DNA from: Arthrobacter sp. DNA4
GTDB lineage: Bacteria > Actinomycetota > Actinomycetes > Actinomycetales > Micrococcaceae
Direction of reading: 5' to 3'
Length of the DNA stretch: 64,000 bases
Assembly (NCBI RefSeq): GCF_024362385.1
Contig: NZ_CP101466.1
Coordinates: forward strand, 744,001 to 808,000
Part shown: positions 49,608 to 58,684 of the stretch, piece after piece
How positions within the stretch are numbered: position 1 is the stretch's first letter
Layout of the letters: the number at the start of each line of letters is the position of its first letter
The notes under the pieces: model-generated
Told to the model about the DNA's origin: nothing
Database searches by the model: none
What the model saw: the letters and a program-made list of their open reading frames with translations, nothing else
Program-made: the position numbers and the translations under genes

Positions 49608-51176
49608 TCAGCAGACAGTGTTGTCGGCCGGAAGCTTTCCGCTCACCAGGTATTTGTCCACGGAGTCCTCGAGGCAGCTGTTGGCCCGGCCGTACGCGGT
49701 GTGCCCCTCACCCTTCCAGGTCAGCAGCGCTGCGTTCCCCAGCTGCTTGCGCAGGGATGCAGCCCAGTCGACGGGGGTTGCGGGATCGCCGGTGGTGCCG
49801 ATGACAACGATGGGGGAGTCCCCGCTGTATTCCACCGGCGCCGGTGTGCGGACGTTCTTGTACGGCCAGTCCGCGCAGGTGGTCCCGCCGTAGGCAAAGA
49901 AGTAGCCAAGGGTGGGGGAGTCCTGTTCCAGCCGCTTCTCTTCGGCCCGCATGCCCGCGGCGTCCGAAACCATGGGGTAGTCAAGGCAGTTGATGGCGTT
50001 GAAGGCGAAGGTCGAATTGGAGGTGTAGGAACCGTCGGACGCGCGGTCTGCGCCGAGGTCGGCGAGCCGGAGCATGAGGCTCACATCTCCGGACATGGCG
50101 GCCTCAAGTGCTTGGGTGAGGGCGGGCCAGCTTTGGTCGTTGTAGAGCGGGGTAATCAGGCCGCTGACAAACGTGGTTGCGTTGACCAGCCGGCCATCCT
50201 TGGCGGTGCGCGGCGTCTCCCGGATGGAGTTGATCAGGTCCCGGATCTGCTGCACGCCGGAATCGGCGTCGCCGCTGAGCGGGCACTTGCCCTGTTTCTG
50301 GCAGCTGGCCACGTAGGTGTGGAGCGCTTTTTCGAAGGCCCGGGCCTGGCCGCTGGTCAGCTCTTCATTGGTGATGGAGGGGTCCAGGGCGCCATCAAGG
50401 ACCATGCGGCCCACGTTGTCCGGGAACAGCGAGGCGTAGGTGGACCCAAGGAACGTGCCGTAGGAATATCCGAGGTAGTTCAGCTTGGTGTCGTTCACCA
50501 CGGCCCGGAGCACGTCCAGGTCCCTCGCGGCGCTGACGGTGTCGATGTGGGCCAGGACCGGGCCGGTTTGTGCCGCGCACTGGTCGGCGATGGCCTTGTT
50601 GTCCGCCAGTGCCGCCTGCAGCCCGGCGTCGGTGTCGAGGGCGTAGATCTTGGCCCGGGACGCGTCACGTTCCGCGTCTGTCATGCAGGCAACGGGGGCA
50701 GAGCGCTTTACGCCCCGCGGATCGAAACCGACAAGGTCATAGGCGTTGCGGACAGCAGCTGAAAAATGGGTGCCGGCAGCATCCTTGACGAAGTCATAGC
50801 CGGAGGCACCCGGTCCGCCGGGGTTGACCAGGAGGCTGCCCGTCTTCTTGCCCGTGCTCGGCGCCCGCAGCGCAGCAAGCTGGATGGTGTCGCCGCCCGG
50901 ATTGGCATAATCCATGGGGACGGTCACTTTGGCACACTGGAATTCCCCCTCGCAGGGCTGCCAGACCACTTCCTGCGAGTAGAACTTTTCCAGCCCGGCA
51001 GGAGCGGACGCCACGATCGAAGGATCGGCCTTGGCGGTGGCCGCCTCCGGCTGGTTTTTGCCGCCGCCGTTGAGGAGGCTGCACGAGGCCAGGACCATGG
51101 CCAGGACCAAGGCACCCGCGGCGCGGACGGCGACCGTCAGGGACCTGTGGCGTGCGGGCAGAGGGCGGGCAGTCAT
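49608..51176 (-). CDS. Secreted lipoprotein alpha/beta hydrolase, tripeptidyl aminopeptidase-like
   Basis: 522 residues from ATG 51176, overlapping the holB TGA (ATGA). A lipoprotein signal has the lipobox LASC with C32 as the lipidated residue, so the enzyme is anchored outside the membrane. The alpha/beta-hydrolase core starts LLVNPGGPGASG. The nucleophile is in GYSYGT, the acid in TTGDPATPVD and the His in EGHTAYGRANSC. Cysteines in the cap (C173-type pairs) suggest disulfides. This is the SlpD/SlpE-type (Streptomyces) tripeptidyl aminopeptidase layout. It probably releases tripeptides from extracellular peptides. It is translationally coupled to holB and tmk, a linkage also known in other actinobacteria. 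Confidence 0.93.
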   Translation of the reverse strand: MTARPLPARHRSLTVAVRAAGALVLAMVLASCSLLNGGGKNQPEAATAKADPSIVASAPAGLEKFYSQEVVWQPCEGEFQCAKVTVPMDYANPGGDTIQLAALRAPSTGKKTGSLLVNPGGPGASGYDFVKDAAGTHFSAAVRNAYDLVGFDPRGVKRSAPVACMTDAERDASRAKIYALDTDAGLQAALADNKAIADQCAAQTGPVLAHIDTVSAARDLDVLRAVVNDTKLNYLGYSYGTFLGSTYASLFPDNVGRMVLDGALDPSITNEELTSGQARAFEKALHTYVASCQKQGKCPLSGDADSGVQQIRDLINSIRETPRTAKDGRLVNATTFVSGLITPLYNDQSWPALTQALEAAMSGDVSLMLRLADLGADRASDGSYTSNSTFAFNAINCLDYPMVSDAAGMRAEEKRLEQDSPTLGYFFAYGGTTCADWPYKNVRTPAPVEYSGDSPIVVIGTTGDPATPVDWAASLRKQLGNAALLTWKGEGHTAYGRANSCLEDSVDKYLVSGKLPADNTVC

Positions 51177-52336
51177 CGGGTCTCCTTGGAGGGCTGGATC
51201 AGGCTGGCCGCCATGGACTCGATGGTCAGCAGCGGGGCAACATTGGTGGTGGTGATGCGGTCACGGGCTTTGTTGATGGCGTCCATCCGGGCCAGCGTGG
51301 ATTCCGGAGTGCTGCGGGCGGCGAAATCCTCCAGCTCACTCCTCAATTCAACGTTGACCAGTTCCACGGCGTTCCCCAGCTGGATGACCAGTACATCCCG
51401 GTAGAAGGACAGCAAATCGGTGAGCGTCCGGTCCAGCGAGTCCGTGATGGATCGCTTGGCACGGCGTTTCTGGTCGTCTTCGAGCTGTTTCAGCTGGCTG
51501 CGCATGGCCGGGGGCAGGGTTCCGGATTCCGGCGCCCCCAAAGTGGCAAGGAGGGCGGCCTTCTCCGCGGCGTCCCGCTCCTCGTTGGAGCTGTTGGCCT
51601 CTGCCGTGGCAATCTTGACCAGCTTGTCCGCCATCATGACGGCGGCCGTTACGCCCCGCAGTCCCAGCGGAAAACGGACCGTCTCCAGGCGCCGTTCCCT
51701 TGCCGCGGGATCCCTGGCCAGCCGGCGGGCAATGCCCACATGGCTCTGCGCTGTGCGGGCTGCCTGCTCCGCCAGGGCGGGGTCCACGCCGTCGCGCCTG
51801 ACCAGCAGGGCGGCAACGTCCGAGGCGGGCGGCAACCTCAAGGCAACGCTGCGGCAGCGCGAGCGGATAGTGACCAGGACATCTGCAGGCGATGGCGCAC
51901 AGAGCATCCACACGGTGCGTGGCGTAGGTTCCTCGATGGCCTTGAGCAGCACATTGGTGGTCCGCTCGGCCATGCGGTCAGCGTCCTCCACCACGATGAT
52001 CCGCCAACGCCCCGACGACGGCCGGTTCCCCGCCGTCGCTACAAGTTCGCGGGCCTCGTCAATGGTGATGGTGACCTTTTCGGTGCGCACGAACGTCACG
52101 TCTGAATGGGTTTCGCCCAAAATCGTGTGGCACGCCTGGCATTGTCCGCAGCCGCGCAGGCTTACGTCCTCCTGGTCGCAGTTCAACGCCGCGGCGAACG
52201 CCTTGGCCGCATTGGAGCGGCCGGACCCCGGCGGCCCGGTAAAAAGCCAGGCATGTGTCAGGCCTTCACCGCTGGCGGCCTGGCGCAGTTGTTCGACGAC
52301 GGCGGGCTGGCCCTGCAGGTCATCCCAGACGGTCAC
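51173..52336 (-). CDS. holB: DNA polymerase III delta' subunit
   Basis: 387 residues from GTG 52336, overlapping the tmk TGA. AAA+ clamp-loader fold: a P-loop GPPGSGRS in which the catalytic Lys is Arg (R40), consistent with a subunit that does not itself bind or hydrolyse ATP. The zinc-binding cluster CGQCQACH, Walker B-like VVEDADRMAERTTNVLLKAIEEP and the SRC motif in IRSRCRSV follow. The delta' subunit helps load the beta clamp. It is followed by a coupled lipoprotein peptidase gene and preceded by tmk. Confidence 0.93.
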   Translation of the reverse strand: MTVWDDLQGQPAVVEQLRQAASGEGLTHAWLFTGPPGSGRSNAAKAFAAALNCDQEDVSLRGCGQCQACHTILGETHSDVTFVRTEKVTITIDEARELVATAGNRPSSGRWRIIVVEDADRMAERTTNVLLKAIEEPTPRTVWMLCAPSPADVLVTIRSRCRSVALRLPPASDVAALLVRRDGVDPALAEQAARTAQSHVGIARRLARDPAARERRLETVRFPLGLRGVTAAVMMADKLVKIATAEANSSNEERDAAEKAALLATLGAPESGTLPPAMRSQLKQLEDDQKRRAKRSITDSLDRTLTDLLSFYRDVLVIQLGNAVELVNVELRSELEDFAARSTPESTLARMDAINKARDRITTTNVAPLLTIESMAASLIQPSKETR

Positions 52337-53058
52337 GAGCCAGCGCCGTCTCTTGTGGCGCCCGGCACGGCCTGCTGCGGAACAGCATCCTGCGCTGCTG
52401 TATCCCGGGCTGCTGCGAAGGGAACATCAAGCAGGGTGTCGACCCGGGCGAGGATCCGTGCGGCCAGGTCATCGACCGGCAAATGGGCCGGCAGGACCAA
52501 ATATGAGGCGGGGCGGCGCGCCGCCAGCTCAAGGAAAGCGTCGCGGATGCGGGTATGGAACTCGTCAGCTTCGGATTCCAGGCGGTCCTCGGCTGCCTGG
52601 CCCGCTGTGCGGCGGGTGCGCCCCAGCTGCGGGTCAACATCCAGGAGGACAGTCAGGTGCGGCTGGAGGCCCGAAGTAGCCCACTCATTGAGGGAACGCA
52701 CAGCGTCCTGGCCCAGATCGCGGCCGGCCCCCTGGTAGGCCACGGAGGAGTCGATATACCGGTCCGTCAGCACAATGTCGCCACGGCCAAGCGCGGGGCG
52801 GATGACCTGGGTGGCGTGGGCAGCGCGGGAAGCCGCAAAGATCAGGGCCTCCGTGTGGGCGTCGATTTCGCCGTTGCCGTGGTCCAGCACCAGGGAGCGA
52901 AGTCTTTCGCCGACGGGGGTGCCGCCGGGTTCACGGGTCCGCAGCACGGTGTAGCCACGGGATTCCAGTGCCGCGGCAAGCCGGGCCGCCTGGGTGGACT
53001 TGCCGGCGCCATCGCCACCTTCGAATGCGATGAATACGCCGGCCCTCTGTTTGTTCAC
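52333..53058 (-). CDS. tmk: Thymidylate kinase
   Basis: 241 residues from GTG 53058. The P-loop EGGDGAGKST (about 13-22), the DRX motif DRYIDSSVAYQGAGRDLG and the LID region RRTAGQAAEDRLE are intact. It phosphorylates dTMP to dTDP. The extra C-terminal 30 residues, Ala/Gln-rich, exceed the usual 205-215 residues and are probably disordered. It leads the tmk-holB-peptidase operon by 4-nt overlaps and is divergent from the cystathionine gamma-synthase gene. Confidence 0.96.
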   Translation of the reverse strand: MNKQRAGVFIAFEGGDGAGKSTQAARLAAALESRGYTVLRTREPGGTPVGERLRSLVLDHGNGEIDAHTEALIFAASRAAHATQVIRPALGRGDIVLTDRYIDSSVAYQGAGRDLGQDAVRSLNEWATSGLQPHLTVLLDVDPQLGRTRRTAGQAAEDRLESEADEFHTRIRDAFLELAARRPASYLVLPAHLPVDDLAARILARVDTLLDVPFAAARDTAAQDAVPQQAVPGATRDGAGS

Positions 53059-53191
53059 TTCTCAAGCCTACCGAGGCGCGGCGACATTCCGGGCCTCCGA
53101 ATATCCCCTGTGCAGGACGGGTGGATGGACTGGCGTCCACAAAGCGACATTGCTTTTCCGCCCGATTGGGCCGAACAGTACGCTTTTGACC

Positions 53192-54382
53192 ATGAGTCTT
53201 TCCGAGCACCAGGCCGCGTCCCTTTCACCCGAAACCGTGGTGGTGGCAGCGGGACGTCCGCCACGGGAAAGGGACCAGCCGGTCAATCCTCCCATCACCC
53301 TTTCCTCCACCTATTTCGGGACCGGCCCGCTCGGTGACGGGGACAGGGGCTACGGCCGCTACTCCAACCCCACCTGGGATCCCTTCGAGGAAGCGCTCGG
53401 CCAGCTTGAGGGGGCCTCGCTTCCGGGCCTGCTCTACGCATCGGGCCTGGCGGCGGTCAGCTCGGCGCTGTCCCTGATCCCCGCCGGCGGCGTGCTGGTC
53501 ATGCCCAACCACAGCTACTCCGGTTCCCTGGTGATGGCCACGGAACTCGCGCAGAAAGGCTTCATCGAACTGCGGACCGTGGACATTGCCGATACCGCTG
53601 CGGTCAAGGACGCCCTCGCCTCCAAGGGCCCCTCGGAGAAAGCCGCCGCCATGTTGTGGCTGGAGAGCCCCACCAACCCCATGCTCGGCATCGCGGACAT
53701 GACCGCCGTCGCGGAGGCCGCGCATGAGGCGGGCGCAATCGTTGTCACGGACAACACCTTCTCCACGCCCCTGGTGCAGCAGCCCCTGCTGCTGGGGTCC
53801 GACGTCGTCCTGCATTCGGTGACGAAGTACCTTGCCGGGCACTCCGACGTCGTCCTCGGTGCATTGGTGACTTCAAACCCGGAAATCCGCTCCGAACTGC
53901 TGCACCACCGCATCATCCACGGCGCCATCGCCGGTCCGTTTGAGGCGTGGCTGGCCCTGCGCGGCCTGCGGACCCTCGCGCTGCGCGTGGAGCGGTCCCA
54001 GGAATCGGCCATGATCCTGGCGGAACGCCTTGCCGCGCACCCCGCCATCGAATCCATCCGGTTCCCGGGCCTCGATACCGATCCGGGCCATGCCCGCGCC
54101 AAAGCGCAAATGAAGGGGTTCGGTTCCATCATCTGCGTGCAGGTGGCGCCCGCAGCAGGCCTCAGCGGTGCCGACGCTGCGGACAGACTGGTGCAGGCAC
54201 TGGAGCTCTGGCTGCCCGCCACGTCCCTGGGCGGTGTCGAGTCCCTGATTGAACGCCGGCGCCGCCATACGGCCGAACCCGCCAGCGTGCCCGAAAACCT
54301 GGTGCGGTTAAGCGTGGGTGTGGAGAGCGTCGAAGACCTTTGGGCTGACCTGAAGCAGGCGCTGGGCACGCTGGACGGCTAG
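53192..54382 (+). CDS. Cystathionine gamma-synthase/PLP-dependent transsulfuration enzyme
   Basis: 396 residues from ATG 53192 (MSLSEHQAASLSPETVVVAAG). This is the Cys/Met metabolism PLP family: substrate and cofactor-binding YSNPTWDPFEEALGQLEG, the aspartate region SPTNPMLGIADM and TDNTFSTPLVQQPLLLGSDVVLHSVTKYLAGHSD, in which the Lys that forms the PLP aldimine is about K212. It makes cystathionine from O-acyl-homoserine and cysteine, or a related gamma-elimination reaction. MetB and MetC-like enzymes cannot be told apart reliably from sequence. No methionine-biosynthesis genes flank it. Confidence 0.92.
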   Translation: MSLSEHQAASLSPETVVVAAGRPPRERDQPVNPPITLSSTYFGTGPLGDGDRGYGRYSNPTWDPFEEALGQLEGASLPGLLYASGLAAVSSALSLIPAGGVLVMPNHSYSGSLVMATELAQKGFIELRTVDIADTAAVKDALASKGPSEKAAAMLWLESPTNPMLGIADMTAVAEAAHEAGAIVVTDNTFSTPLVQQPLLLGSDVVLHSVTKYLAGHSDVVLGALVTSNPEIRSELLHHRIIHGAIAGPFEAWLALRGLRTLALRVERSQESAMILAERLAAHPAIESIRFPGLDTDPGHARAKAQMKGFGSIICVQVAPAAGLSGADAADRLVQALELWLPATSLGGVESLIERRRRHTAEPASVPENLVRLSVGVESVEDLWADLKQALGTLDG

Positions 54383-54391
54383 GCTGGGCTT

Positions 54392-54745
54392 GTGGACGGT
54401 CGAATAATTATCAGTTACATCGAGCAGGCAGTGTTCTTTATCCTCGGCCTGGTGGCCCTGGGGCTTGAGCTGTGGGCGTTCGTGGACTGTGCCCGGCACC
54501 GGCCCAATGCCTTCGAAGCCACCGGCAAGCGGACCAAGACGTTCTGGCTCGCCCTCACCGGCGGCTCGGCCCTGATTGGCGTGATTTCGCTGTTCGGCGC
54601 CGGCGGAGGCCTCTTCAGCACCCTTGGCCTGTTCGGACTGGCCGCGGTTGTCGCCGCCTCCGTCTACCTGGCCGATGTCCGTCCCGCCGTGAAGGACGCA
54701 GGCCGCGGCGGCAGCCGCAACATGGGCCCTTACGGTCCCTGGTGA
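54392..54745 (+). CDS. DUF2516 family membrane protein
   Basis: 117 residues from GTG 54392, 9 nt after the transsulfuration gene. Three hydrophobic segments (IEQAVFFILGLVALGLELWAFVDC, FWLALTGGSALIGVISLFG and LFSTLGLFGLAAVVAASVYLADV) and a short Gly-rich C-terminus match the DUF2516 family of small actinobacterial membrane proteins. Function is unknown. It is convergent with the methyltransferase gene. Confidence 0.88.
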   Translation: MDGRIIISYIEQAVFFILGLVALGLELWAFVDCARHRPNAFEATGKRTKTFWLALTGGSALIGVISLFGAGGGLFSTLGLFGLAAVVAASVYLADVRPAVKDAGRGGSRNMGPYGPW

Positions 54746-54761
54746 TCCACCCCGGCAGGGC

Positions 54762-55607
54762 CTAAACCTGGGGGGCCACCGCCTCCCAGTCCACCGTCAG
54801 CTCTCCAAGGCGCCATCTGGCGGGCCCGTCCTGGACCGGCCACCCGGCCCCGCGCAGGCTGCGGCACATGCCAACCCAGCGCTGCCTGTTGCCGAATGAG
54901 GCCAGCGGTGCGCTCTCAAGCCATGCCCTGTCCATCGCCTGCATGAAGGCATGAACCGGTTCACCGGGGATGTTCCGGTGGATGAGGGCTTTGGGAAGCC
55001 GTTCGGCCACTTCCGACGGCAGCTCGAAGCTGCCGAAACGGACCGAGATGCTTAGGGACAGCGGCCGGTCCCGGTCCAGCGCCACCCACGTGGCGCGGCG
55101 TCCGATTTCGTCGCAGGTGCCGTCCACGAACAAACCTCCGGGGGAGAGCCGGTCCTGCACCAGCCGCCAGATGCCCTGGACGTCGGCTTCCTCATACTGC
55201 CGCAGGACGTTGAACGCACGGACCAGGATGGGGCGGCCGGGAACGGGCAGTTCAAAGCCGCCCACCTGGAAGGTCAGCCCGGGACGCTGCAACGGAAGGG
55301 CCGCCCGCACGCGCCCGGGGTCAATTTCAATCCCGCAGACCCGCACGTCCGGCCGGACGGCGGCGAGCCTTTCGTAAAGTTCGACGGCGGTGGCCGGCGT
55401 CGCGCCATAGCCAAGGTCAACCACCAGCGGGTCCGCCGCGGACCGGAGCCGCCAGGCCTGGGGTCCCGTCAGCCAACGGTCCACCCGGCGCATCCGGTTG
55501 GGGTTGGTGGTGCCGCGGGTCACGTTGCCAACCGGCCGGCCCTGCCTGGCGGGGGACGTCTTCCCGGAAAGTTGCGGGGCGTTCACCCGTTCAGCCTTTT
55601 GAACCAC
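54762..55607 (-). CDS. Class I SAM-dependent methyltransferase-like protein
   Basis: 281 residues from GTG 55607; GTG 55586 is an alternative start. The SAM-binding motif I is PLVVDLGYGATPATAVELYERL, and motif II-type ICGIEIDPGRVRAALPL follows, both typical of class I Rossmann methyltransferases. The C-terminal half (about 130-270) is strand-rich and contains DRDRPLSLSISVRFGSF. It is a conserved actinobacterial protein near gpmA. The substrate is unknown; proximity does not identify it. It is divergent from gpmA. Confidence 0.85.
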   Translation of the reverse strand: MVQKAERVNAPQLSGKTSPARQGRPVGNVTRGTTNPNRMRRVDRWLTGPQAWRLRSAADPLVVDLGYGATPATAVELYERLAAVRPDVRVCGIEIDPGRVRAALPLQRPGLTFQVGGFELPVPGRPILVRAFNVLRQYEEADVQGIWRLVQDRLSPGGLFVDGTCDEIGRRATWVALDRDRPLSLSISVRFGSFELPSEVAERLPKALIHRNIPGEPVHAFMQAMDRAWLESAPLASFGNRQRWVGMCRSLRGAGWPVQDGPARWRLGELTVDWEAVAPQV

Positions 55608-55741
55608 TGCCCAACCCTATCCCTTGCCTCCGGGCCGGTGTCCTGCCGTGACCACCGGGCCTCCTGCCGGTACCCCCAGGCCCCGGCAGGAGCCGTGTAA
55701 CGCTGGGCGGGCGGCAACACTGCTCGGCTAGGATGAAAATC

Positions 55742-56488
55742 ATGACTTACAAGCTGATTCTGCTGCGCCACGGCCACAGCGAATGGAACGCCAAAAACCT
55801 GTTCACCGGCTGGGTGGACGTTGACCTGAACGACCAGGGCCGCGCGGAAGCAGCGCGTGGCGGCGAGCTGCTGGTGGAAAACAATATCCTCCCGGATGTG
55901 CTCTACACGTCCCTGCTGAAGCGGGCCATCAACACCGCAAACATCGCCCTGGACAAGGCGGACCGCGGCTGGATTCCGGTCAAGCGCGACTGGCGCCTGA
56001 ACGAACGCCACTACGGTGCGCTGCAGGGCAAGGACAAGGCCCAGACCCTGGCCGAATACGGTGAAGAACAGTTCATGGAGTGGCGCCGCTCCTACGACAC
56101 CCCGCCGCCGCCCCTGGACGACAACAGCGAATTCAGCCAGGCCCACGACCCCCGCTACGCGGGCCTGGGCGACGCCCTCCCGCGCACCGAGTGCCTGAAG
56201 GACGTCCTGGTGCGGCTCCTGCCCTACTGGGAATCGGACATCAAGGAAGACCTCAAGGCCGGCAAGACCGTCCTGGTCACCGCGCACGGCAACTCGCTCC
56301 GCGCGCTGGTCAAGCACCTGGACGGCATCAGCGATGAGGCTATCGCCGGCCTGAACATCCCCACGGGCATCCCGCTGGTGTACGACCTCGACGTAAACTT
56401 CCAGCCGATCAAGCCCGGCGGCACCTACCTCGATCCCGAGGCCGCCGAGCAGGCCATCCTGGCAGTAGCCAACCAGGGCAAGAAATAA
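55742..56488 (+). CDS. gpmA: 2,3-bisphosphoglycerate-dependent phosphoglycerate mutase
   Basis: 248 residues from ATG 55742 ([16 protein letters not shown]), with AGGA 8 nt upstream; ATG 55733 adds only three residues. The nucleophile H10 in RHGHSEWN, the substrate loop [24 protein letters not shown] and the second His in [10 protein letters not shown] (about H182) are intact. It interconverts 3- and 2-phosphoglycerate in glycolysis and gluconeogenesis. It is followed by a strong bidirectional terminator shared with convergent phoU. The gpm-phoU-senX3-regX3 linkage is conserved in actinobacteria. Confidence 0.97.
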   Translation: MTYKLILLRHGHSEWNAKNLFTGWVDVDLNDQGRAEAARGGELLVENNILPDVLYTSLLKRAINTANIALDKADRGWIPVKRDWRLNERHYGALQGKDKAQTLAEYGEEQFMEWRRSYDTPPPPLDDNSEFSQAHDPRYAGLGDALPRTECLKDVLVRLLPYWESDIKEDLKAGKTVLVTAHGNSLRALVKHLDGISDEAIAGLNIPTGIPLVYDLDVNFQPIKPGGTYLDPEAAEQAILAVANQGKK

Positions 56489-56500
56489 GACGTTAAAGCG

Positions 56501-56545
56501 TACGACGGCGGGCTGGTCACCTCAGGTGACCAGCCCGCCGTCGTA
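56501..56545. terminator. Bidirectional terminator between gpmA and phoU
   Basis: A near-perfect hairpin with a 22-bp stem and a single-nucleotide symmetric centre, GC-rich, followed on the plus strand by a T-rich stretch (CTTCTTTTGTTTT). It separates convergent gpmA and phoU. Confidence 0.88.
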
Positions 56546-56561
56546 TTCCGCTTCTTTTGTT

Positions 56562-57224
56562 TTAGCTGTGTTCGGTGGCGTTCGGCTGCCACGCGCCGGT
56601 CACCAGGTAGGTCACCTTCTGCGCGACGGAAACGCCGTGGTCTGCGAAGCGCTCGAAGTAGCGGCTGGCGAGGGCAACATCCACCGTAGTGGCGGGGGAC
56701 TCGGACCACTCGGGGGCAGCGATGGCCTTGAAGACGCTCAAGTGCAGATCGTTGATGGCAGTGTTCGCCTTGAGGATGTCCCGGGCCACCTCGAGGTCGC
56801 GGCTTTCCAGCAGGACCGTCAGCTTGTCGGCGATCTCCTGGTCCAGCTCGGCCATCCGGTTGAAGGTCTCCGTCATGGATGCCGGAATCACGGTGGAGGG
56901 GTACCGGAGGCGGGCCAGCTGTGCGATGTGCCGCGCCAGGTCACCCATCCGCTCCAGGGATGCGCTCATCCGGAGGGAACCTACGATCATGCGCAGGTCG
57001 CTGGCGACAGGACCCTGCAGCGCCAGGATGTCGATGGCCCGCTCATCGAGGCTGTTCTGCAGGAAGTCGATGCGCGCATCCGCAGCGATGACGTCCTGGG
57101 CGAGGTCCACGTCCGCCACCTGGAATGAGGTGGTGGCTTTGTCCATCGCTTCGCTGACCAGCCGGGAGATCTCCACCAGCTGGTCACCAACCTGGGTGAG
57201 TTCTTCCTGAAAAACCTTACGCAC
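56562..57224 (-). CDS. phoU: Phosphate transport system regulator PhoU
   Basis: 220 residues from GTG 57224. It has the PhoU two-repeat three-helix layout (MRKVFQEELTQVGDQLVEISRLV and RMAELDQEIADKLTVLLESRD) and the metal-binding repeats E/DxxxD and ERxxDH-like (YFERFADHGVSVAQKV). PhoU binds the PstB transporter and the SenX3-type kinase and keeps the Pho system off when phosphate is plentiful. It is divergent from senX3, with a candidate PHO box in the 197-nt gap. Confidence 0.96.
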   Translation of the reverse strand: MRKVFQEELTQVGDQLVEISRLVSEAMDKATTSFQVADVDLAQDVIAADARIDFLQNSLDERAIDILALQGPVASDLRMIVGSLRMSASLERMGDLARHIAQLARLRYPSTVIPASMTETFNRMAELDQEIADKLTVLLESRDLEVARDILKANTAINDLHLSVFKAIAAPEWSESPATTVDVALASRYFERFADHGVSVAQKVTYLVTGAWQPNATEHS

Positions 57225-57343
57225 TTAGGGCGTCCTTTCCTTGGAACTCCCGCCGGTCGCTCCGGGGCAGCAGGAATCGTGTCGCCGTTGGGCGCTCTGA
57301 CCTCTAACTTTGTCATCGCCCGGTAAACGATTATGCCCACACA

Positions 57344-57361
57344 GGTGAACGTTAGTTGAAC
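57344..57361. promoter_or_regulatory. Candidate PHO box between phoU and senX3
   Basis: On the minus strand the sequence GTTCAACTAACGTTCACC forms two direct repeats of the GTTCANC type spaced 11 bp, matching the actinobacterial PHO-box pattern bound by PhoP/RegX3-type regulators. It sits in the divergent phoU-senX3 promoter region, 60 nt upstream of senX3. Autoregulation by RegX3 is inferred. Confidence 0.65.
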
Positions 57362-57421
57362 CGTTCGCCGTAAGTGCCTTGAGCCGGCTGGAGGCGCCAG
57401 GCAAGAGCATAAAGTGGAGCT

Positions 57422-58684
57422 GTGGATCCTATGCTCATTGGTCTGGTTGCCGGCCTCATCGGCCTGGCGCTCGGCACGTTCGGCGTGCTTGCCTACCGGG
57501 TCAGCGAGAAGCAGCGCGAACTGCTGGACGTCGACGCCGGGGAGATTGCCCTGCCGTCCGGCGCAGCGGAGGTGCTCGCCGTCGTCGGACGGGCCTTCGT
57601 GGTGCTGGACGACGTCGACGGCGTGGTCCGCGCCAGCCCCGCGGCCTACGCGTACGGCCTGGTCCGCGGGCACACCGTGGTCCACAAGGAACTCCTGGAC
57701 ATGACGTCAGGGGTCCGGCGGGACGGCGTCATCCTGGAAAAACAGCTCGAGCTTCCGCGCGGGCCGCTGGGACAAGGCACCCTCATCGTCCAGGTCCGGG
57801 CCGCCATGCTGGGGGAGGAATACATCCTTCTCCTGGCCGATGACCGGACCGAGATCACCCGGACGGAAGAGATCCGCAACGACTTCGTGGCCAACGTGTC
57901 GCACGAACTGAAGACCCCGGTGGGTGCCATCTCCCTGCTGGCGGAGGCCCTGGAGTCCTCCGCCGACGACGAAGAAGCTGTCCGCCGCTTCGCCAAGCGC
58001 ATGCACAAGGAATCCGCGCGCCTGGCCGCCCTGGTCCAGGACATCATTGAACTTTCCCGCCTGCAGGGCGCCAGCGTAACGCAGCAGGGCGGCCCCGTGG
58101 ACATCAACGCCGTCATCGCCGAAGCCGTGGACCGGTCCCAGCTGCCCGCCGAAAGCAAGAACATCAGCATCGTGGTGGGCGGCCGCACCGAAGGCAAGGT
58201 GTTCGGGGACCAGGACCTCCTGGTCACCGCGCTGCGGAACCTCATCGACAACGCCATTCGCTACTCGCCCCCGAACACCCGCGTCGGCATCGGCGTCCGG
58301 TCCAGGGACGGCCTGGTCTCCATTTCCGTGACCGACCAGGGGGACGGGCTGTCGCCGGAGGACCAGGAACGCGTCTTCGAGCGGTTCTACCGGGTGGATG
58401 CCGCCCGCTCCCGCCAGACGGGCGGCACGGGCCTCGGCCTGAGCATCGTCAAGCACGTGGCGTCTAACCATGGCGGCGAGGTGACGCTGTGGTCCCAGCC
58501 TGGGCAGGGATCCACCTTCACCCTCCGGCTGCCCGAGATGGAAGGGCAGGACGGCGACGCCGGGCTGTCCGTTTCCTCCGCACCGGCACCGGCGCCGGGG
58601 CCGGCGCACGGGGCGCCCGAACAGGCCACTCTGACCCAAGTACCCCGCGCCGCCGGCGCAACAGAACGAGGAGCTAGCGCTTGA
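57422..58684 (+). CDS. senX3: Phosphate-sensing sensor histidine kinase SenX3
   Basis: 420 residues from GTG 57422. One N-terminal transmembrane helix (about 1-25, IGLVAGLIGLALGTFGVLAY) is followed by a PAS-like region (about 45-145). The HisKA motif is VSHELKTPVGAI with H161, and the ATPase domain has N box NLIDNAIRYSP, G1 DQGDGLSP and G2 GTGLGLSIVKH. The C-terminal 50 residues are Pro/Ala-rich. It phosphorylates RegX3 when phosphate is scarce. Its TGA overlaps the TTG start of regX3 (TTGA). Confidence 0.95.
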   Translation: MDPMLIGLVAGLIGLALGTFGVLAYRVSEKQRELLDVDAGEIALPSGAAEVLAVVGRAFVVLDDVDGVVRASPAAYAYGLVRGHTVVHKELLDMTSGVRRDGVILEKQLELPRGPLGQGTLIVQVRAAMLGEEYILLLADDRTEITRTEEIRNDFVANVSHELKTPVGAISLLAEALESSADDEEAVRRFAKRMHKESARLAALVQDIIELSRLQGASVTQQGGPVDINAVIAEAVDRSQLPAESKNISIVVGGRTEGKVFGDQDLLVTALRNLIDNAIRYSPPNTRVGIGVRSRDGLVSISVTDQGDGLSPEDQERVFERFYRVDAARSRQTGGTGLGLSIVKHVASNHGGEVTLWSQPGQGSTFTLRLPEMEGQDGDAGLSVSSAPAPAPGPAHGAPEQATLTQVPRAAGATERGASA

